NCBI RefSeq assembly: GCF_000264995.1 | Contig: NW_006767449.1 | Span: 486,339-528,720 of the forward strand | Direction: 5' to 3' | DNA: 42,382 nt | Source: Punctularia strigosozonata HHB-11173 SS5 | Taxonomy: Eukaryota > Basidiomycota > Agaricomycetes > Corticiales > Punctulariaceae | Part shown: positions 37,331-42,382 of the stretch, in pieces | Numbering within the stretch: position 1 is the first letter of the stretch | Layout: the number at the start of each line of letters is the position of its first letter | Position numbers and translations under genes: made by a program | The notes under the pieces: model-generated | Told to the model about the DNA's origin: nothing | What the model saw: only the letters and a program-made list of their open reading frames with translations | Databases searched by the model: none

Positions 37331-38919
37331 GCCAGGTACCAGATGGAAGTAGGTAAAATATGCGAGGACTAAGGATAACGTGTACATGAGTAGGAGGTGG
37401 TGGAATTGCTTTACAAGCCTATGGGAGACTGTAATCAGCCACCGGGGATATTTCATCTTGTTCCGGCGCTGGCGGAGCTAGCATTGCTTCCGTCTTCCGC
37501 CACGTATACAACGATGAATTTTTCAATTCTAGATGGCGACTCGCATTGTGCATACCCGGGCTGTAAAATGAGGCTCTTCTTCGCGACAGCATGTGCTTCG
37601 ATCGCTTGGGTGCTCGTCCGGTCCTGAAACCGGATCCACCGCTGTCCATCGAAGCGTGGTCGAACTGTTTGATCGCAGCGACCACTTACTGCCAGCCACA
37701 AGTCTCTACTTATGTCGCCCCAAGCGACGGATCACGCCCTTCACGAAGGAACCACATACGCAAATGGGGCCTTCTCTTGATGGTGGTTCGGAGTCGAGAT
37801 GGACAGCAGCCAAAGGAACTAGTTCGCAACAAGTACGGATTTGGTATTCCAGGTGCATACACGCTTTGATCTACCGATGCTTTCCCGTCTAACTCGTGGC
37901 GGTTGCACGCAGTGACAGGATTCAGTTCTGTATCGCTATATTGCACTTGCACGATTCCCGTATGAGGAGCGACAGAAAGAAACATAGAACCTTGCATCTA
38001 AAGGGACAACAAGCGTTTTTTGCGCATTCGATCAAGACAAAGAACGACTGCCATACAATTAGCGGAAGCCGCCGAACATCGAGGTACTCGTTTTCGGACG
38101 AACGCAGAGAGGACGCTTGGTTTCCGACACCCCGAGTCGCAACAGGTATGCGCATATGACGCCTTCCGTGTTTGCCCTCCACCCGGACGTTGAGTTCTTT
38201 ACAGGCGATGACGCGCGAATAAAACACGCAACCTTCGCGATCGACCTAGGTCTTCTCTACCATACAACTGCTGCACCTCGTCCATAGTTGGGGCGTCTGT
38301 CTCGATTCAGCATCCCTTTCACGGAGATGAGGCCCAGACGACCAAACCATTCCAATCAGTCCTCGACGTTGTCGGGGTTATTCCCTTCGACCGGATGAGG
38401 AATGCCGATCTCGTCACGGTGTTGAGGGGCGTGTTGAGGGACGAACCGGGTCATCAAGGATAAAGCGAACTCGGCAGTTGACCTGTATAACTCAGAACGC
38501 GTGGGGTGGGGGGTGGGGGGGCACGAAGGTGGAATCGTAGCTTCAGAGACGAGGAAGCCGATGGCGCGCGCCACGGCAAGCGTCAGGGCCCCGCTGGACA
38601 ACATCAAGATATGTCATCGCGCCGAACACAGACTTCATCCCCGCGGGGTCCTCACGCAAGTGAGACCGTTCTGCCAAAGTTGTACGTCTCTGCTTCGCGA
38701 ACAAGGTCCTACTTGCACTAATAGTAACGGTTGCTCATCCCAGGGACGACCACCCTGTGGAGAAGCCACGTGCCTCAGACTTCTCTCGGCACGTATTCTC
38801 AAGCCAGTTGCGTCCTTTACACAAGTGGGTGATCATTGCATACGAGAGGAAGCCGAGACGCATCTTTGCGGGCGACGGCTCGCGGGCTGGAGAAACATGT
38901 GCGCAGATCGACACGCATC
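37331..38919. other. Intergenic between tandem monooxygenases
   Basis: No supported gene. The right part (about 38540-38760) is a diverged copy of DNA upstream of monooxygenase copy 1. Short frames elsewhere have no recognisable content. Confidence 0.45.
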
Positions 38920-38926
38920 TATATAA
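38920..38926 (+). promoter_or_regulatory. TATA box (TATATAA) of monooxygenase copy 2
   Basis: Lies about 94 nt upstream of the ATG at 39020. An ATG at 38927 directly after it opens an in-frame extension but is too close to the TATA box to be likely as a start. Confidence 0.45.
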
Positions 38927-39019
38927 ATGAAGATCCCTGCAGTCGCACCTTCGCTCCCGGAAATTGCGCCCCAAACCGTTTACTCCGTCTTTCCAGTTGT
39001 ACGGGGGTCCACTTCAGCT

Positions 39020-40804
<1,785 letters not shown>

Positions 40805-41422
40805 GAAGCTACTTATATGGAATACGTTCCATCTCGGTGAACTTGCGATGAAAACCGTAACGTTTACCTATATGTAGCTCGACTAGTTACCCGTGAGCAA
40901 TCGTTCGTCCGTTCGTCTCCGTATGACCTGCACCGGTAATCTCGGGTATGCTCAACCGGTCGAAACGCCACGTGCTTCTGTAGCGCCACCATCGGACCTT
41001 CGCCCCGACAGAGACTCTCCTGACGAACGTGCACTCGAGTCGTGATAAAACCCCCACCGAAAGACACGTATTACGCCCTATAAAATATGACTGACACGTA
41101 GGGCCTCCGTAGTATATAAGTAGAGTACAAAAGGATATGTACTCTAGCTTTCTCCTGCGCACTCAACGAGACTTACCCCGGTCTACTGTGTGAACTCTGA
41201 GGAACTCTAAACCGTGTGACTACACTTCGCTTACAAAGCTTACCCGTCGTCACATATTTTTGACCGTTTACTTCTTGTGAGTAAAACAATCAAATCGTCT
41301 CTAGGCTGACTTCCTTTGATTTAGGTTCCAACTCGGATTGATCACCCGGGTCTATCCTATCATTGGACGTCGTCCGTTTCGTAAGTACTACAGTTACATT
41401 TATCCAATACGAGAATTACGCT
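40805..41422. other. Leader/promoter-like region
   Basis: No gene. A TATATAAG box at 41113-41120 precedes a pyrimidine-rich tract and a long leader before the ORF at 41423. The layout resembles an LTR with its leader, but the window ends before a second LTR could be seen. Confidence 0.35.
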
Positions 41423-41896
41423 ATGGTTGCTCCTACGGATAATGTACCTCGACGCGTCCTTCGCAGTGACTCGCGACGAACCGAGTCCGGCGATAGTGCC
41501 GCAACCGGCAGAACCATCTCAAGGGTCGACTCCCGAGAGATGGATCGTCTGCAAGATAACGTGGGTGAGCCCGAAGCTCCCCGCGCCATCGCCATACCGG
41601 GAGGATGGAGCGCTATCCATGCGCCCCCCTCCAATATCAGGCTCTCAGCTCCGATCGAGATTCCGCTGCCGTCTTCGTCGACCGGCTCCGGACCAACGAC
41701 AGCCCTGAGTGGGCTTACTTCGCTGTCTATGATAGACAGGAGTACGAGTGTTCTGGATGATGACCAGAACGCATGGACTGCCGTGCCCCGCAGGTCACCG
41801 CAGCCCAGAGTAGATCGTAGCAGCTTTGTTAATAAATTCGCTGTTCTACACGAAGAAGAATCGAGTGAGTGTCACGTGTCGGATCTTGGGCCATAA
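41423..41896 (+). CDS. Unrecognised Ser/Arg-rich protein
   Basis: From the ATG at 41423 a 157-residue frame begins MVAPTDNVPRRVLRSDSRRT, is Ser/Thr/Pro-rich, and ends near NKFAVLHEEESSE. A GTGAGT donor at 41865 suggests splicing, and a second coding-looking frame (from about 41880, HNRAKYDSSGRSG onward) runs to 42074. I did not find a phase-consistent acceptor. It could be the start of a retrotransposon Gag-like protein or a host gene. No domain is visible. Confidence 0.35.
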   Translation: MVAPTDNVPRRVLRSDSRRTESGDSAATGRTISRVDSREMDRLQDNVGEPEAPRAIAIPGGWSAIHAPPSNIRLSAPIEIPLPSSSTGSGPTTALSGLTSLSMIDRSTSVLDDDQNAWTAVPRRSPQPRVDRSSFVNKFAVLHEEESSECHVSDLGP

Positions 41897-42145
41897 CCGG
41901 GCCAAGTACGATAGCTCCGGTCGTTCCGGGTTGTCCGCCATCGGAGTAGCAGCTCCGGTACCGGACCTACATTATCACATGAATAGTCCTCCGGCGACTC
42001 AACGTCCCGGTAGTTCTCGAGTCATAACGGATTCAACTCCGACGTTCACGACCGATATGCCTTTAACGGTTTGATATTCCCTTCGGACTTATTCTACCTC
42101 CGATTATCAGCTTGTAACCATATGCTCCGTCCTTACGATTGACAG

Positions 42146-42211
42146 TTCCACATGGTTCATAGTTCCGATAACTCCTTATTCCACATGGTTCATAGTTCCG
42201 ATAACTCCCTA
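42146..42211. repeat. 33-bp tandem duplication
   Basis: The unit TTCCACATGG-TTCATAGTTC-CGATAACTCC-(T/C)TA occurs twice in a row (42146-42178, 42179-42211) with a single difference near the end. Confidence 0.85.
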
Positions 42212-42333
42212 TCGATACGAGCTCCGAACCGTGCCTCCGCGTATATAAACTCCTAGCTCCTGTACTCTAACTCCTTAGTTCGAATATCGACTAAGTTACT
42301 CCTCTGCTCCGACACGGACTTAGAGCGCGTAGC

Positions 42334-42357
42334 GACTCAAGCCTTAAAGCTTGAGTC
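42334..42357. repeat. Inverted repeat GACTCAAGC / GCTTGAGTC
   Basis: Nine-base perfect arms around a 6-base centre (CTTAAA) near the window edge; could form a hairpin in RNA or bind a dimeric protein. Confidence 0.7.
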
Positions 42358-42382
42358 TGGTCCGTACTCGCACTCACTCTCT

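Larger units (their letters stand above)
41897..42382. other. Right-edge region with repeats
   Basis: A second coding-looking frame to 42074, then a repeat-bearing AT-richer stretch to the window edge. No further gene supported. Confidence 0.4.

Noticed and set aside
42146-42211. 33-bp tandem repeat as a CRISPR array
   Set aside because: Only two adjacent copies without spacers, in a eukaryotic genome.

Overview
The window reads as nuclear DNA of a filamentous basidiomycete, most likely an Agaricomycete. Almost every gene is broken by GT-AG introns of about 47-65 nt, coding GC is high, paralogues are frequent, and one segment is a KDZ-type DNA transposon of the kind known from mushrooms. All gene models were assembled by hand from reading frames, splice signals and phase arithmetic; every multi-exon model reported as a real gene closes to an intact frame.

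Layout. (1) 1-11 kb: a cut-off SAP-like gene at the left edge, then three diverged copies of an unrecognised cysteine-containing protein family (1119-2632 minus, 4283-5647 plus, 9479-10968 minus). Between copies 2 and 3 lies an 11-exon FHA plus protein-kinase-like gene (6130-8498) that has lost key catalytic residues. A 682-bp TA-flanked, terminal-inverted-repeat element (8792-9473) sits a few bases beyond the stop codon of copy 3. (2) 12-22 kb: two GH31 alpha-glucosidase paralogues facing each other tail to tail (12179-15605 plus, 17820-21576 minus), with a small basic, beta-solenoid-like gene between them (15889-17016 minus). (3) 22.1-22.9 kb: a decayed F-box-like gene.

(4) 23142-33192: the most interesting block. 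A 10,051-bp segment is bounded by imperfect 31-bp inverted termini (22/31 identical) and abutted on both sides by the same 8-bp direct repeat, CATATGCC. Inside are an intact CxC5-CxC6-KDZ protein (23538-25725), a TET/JBP-family 2-oxoglutarate/Fe(II) dioxygenase (28255-29778) with its H-x-D...H...R signature, a 950-residue protein with a SUMO-interacting motif and cysteine clusters (29974-33027, convergent on the dioxygenase), and a weaker acidic ORF (26289-27015). I read this as a complete KDZ transposon that carries a possible DNA-base-oxidation gene and a probable partner gene. The general KDZ-TET/JBP link is already known in basidiomycetes; this element's boundaries, gene set and companion gene are what deserve checking.

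(5) 35.5-40.8 kb: two tandem, near-identical Baeyer-Villiger-type flavin monooxygenase genes with identical coding-exon lengths. (6) 40.8-42.4 kb: an unrecognised ORF downstream of a TATA-containing leader, with tandem and inverted repeats, possibly the start of a retroelement cut by the window edge.

No rRNA, tRNA or CRISPR array was seen.
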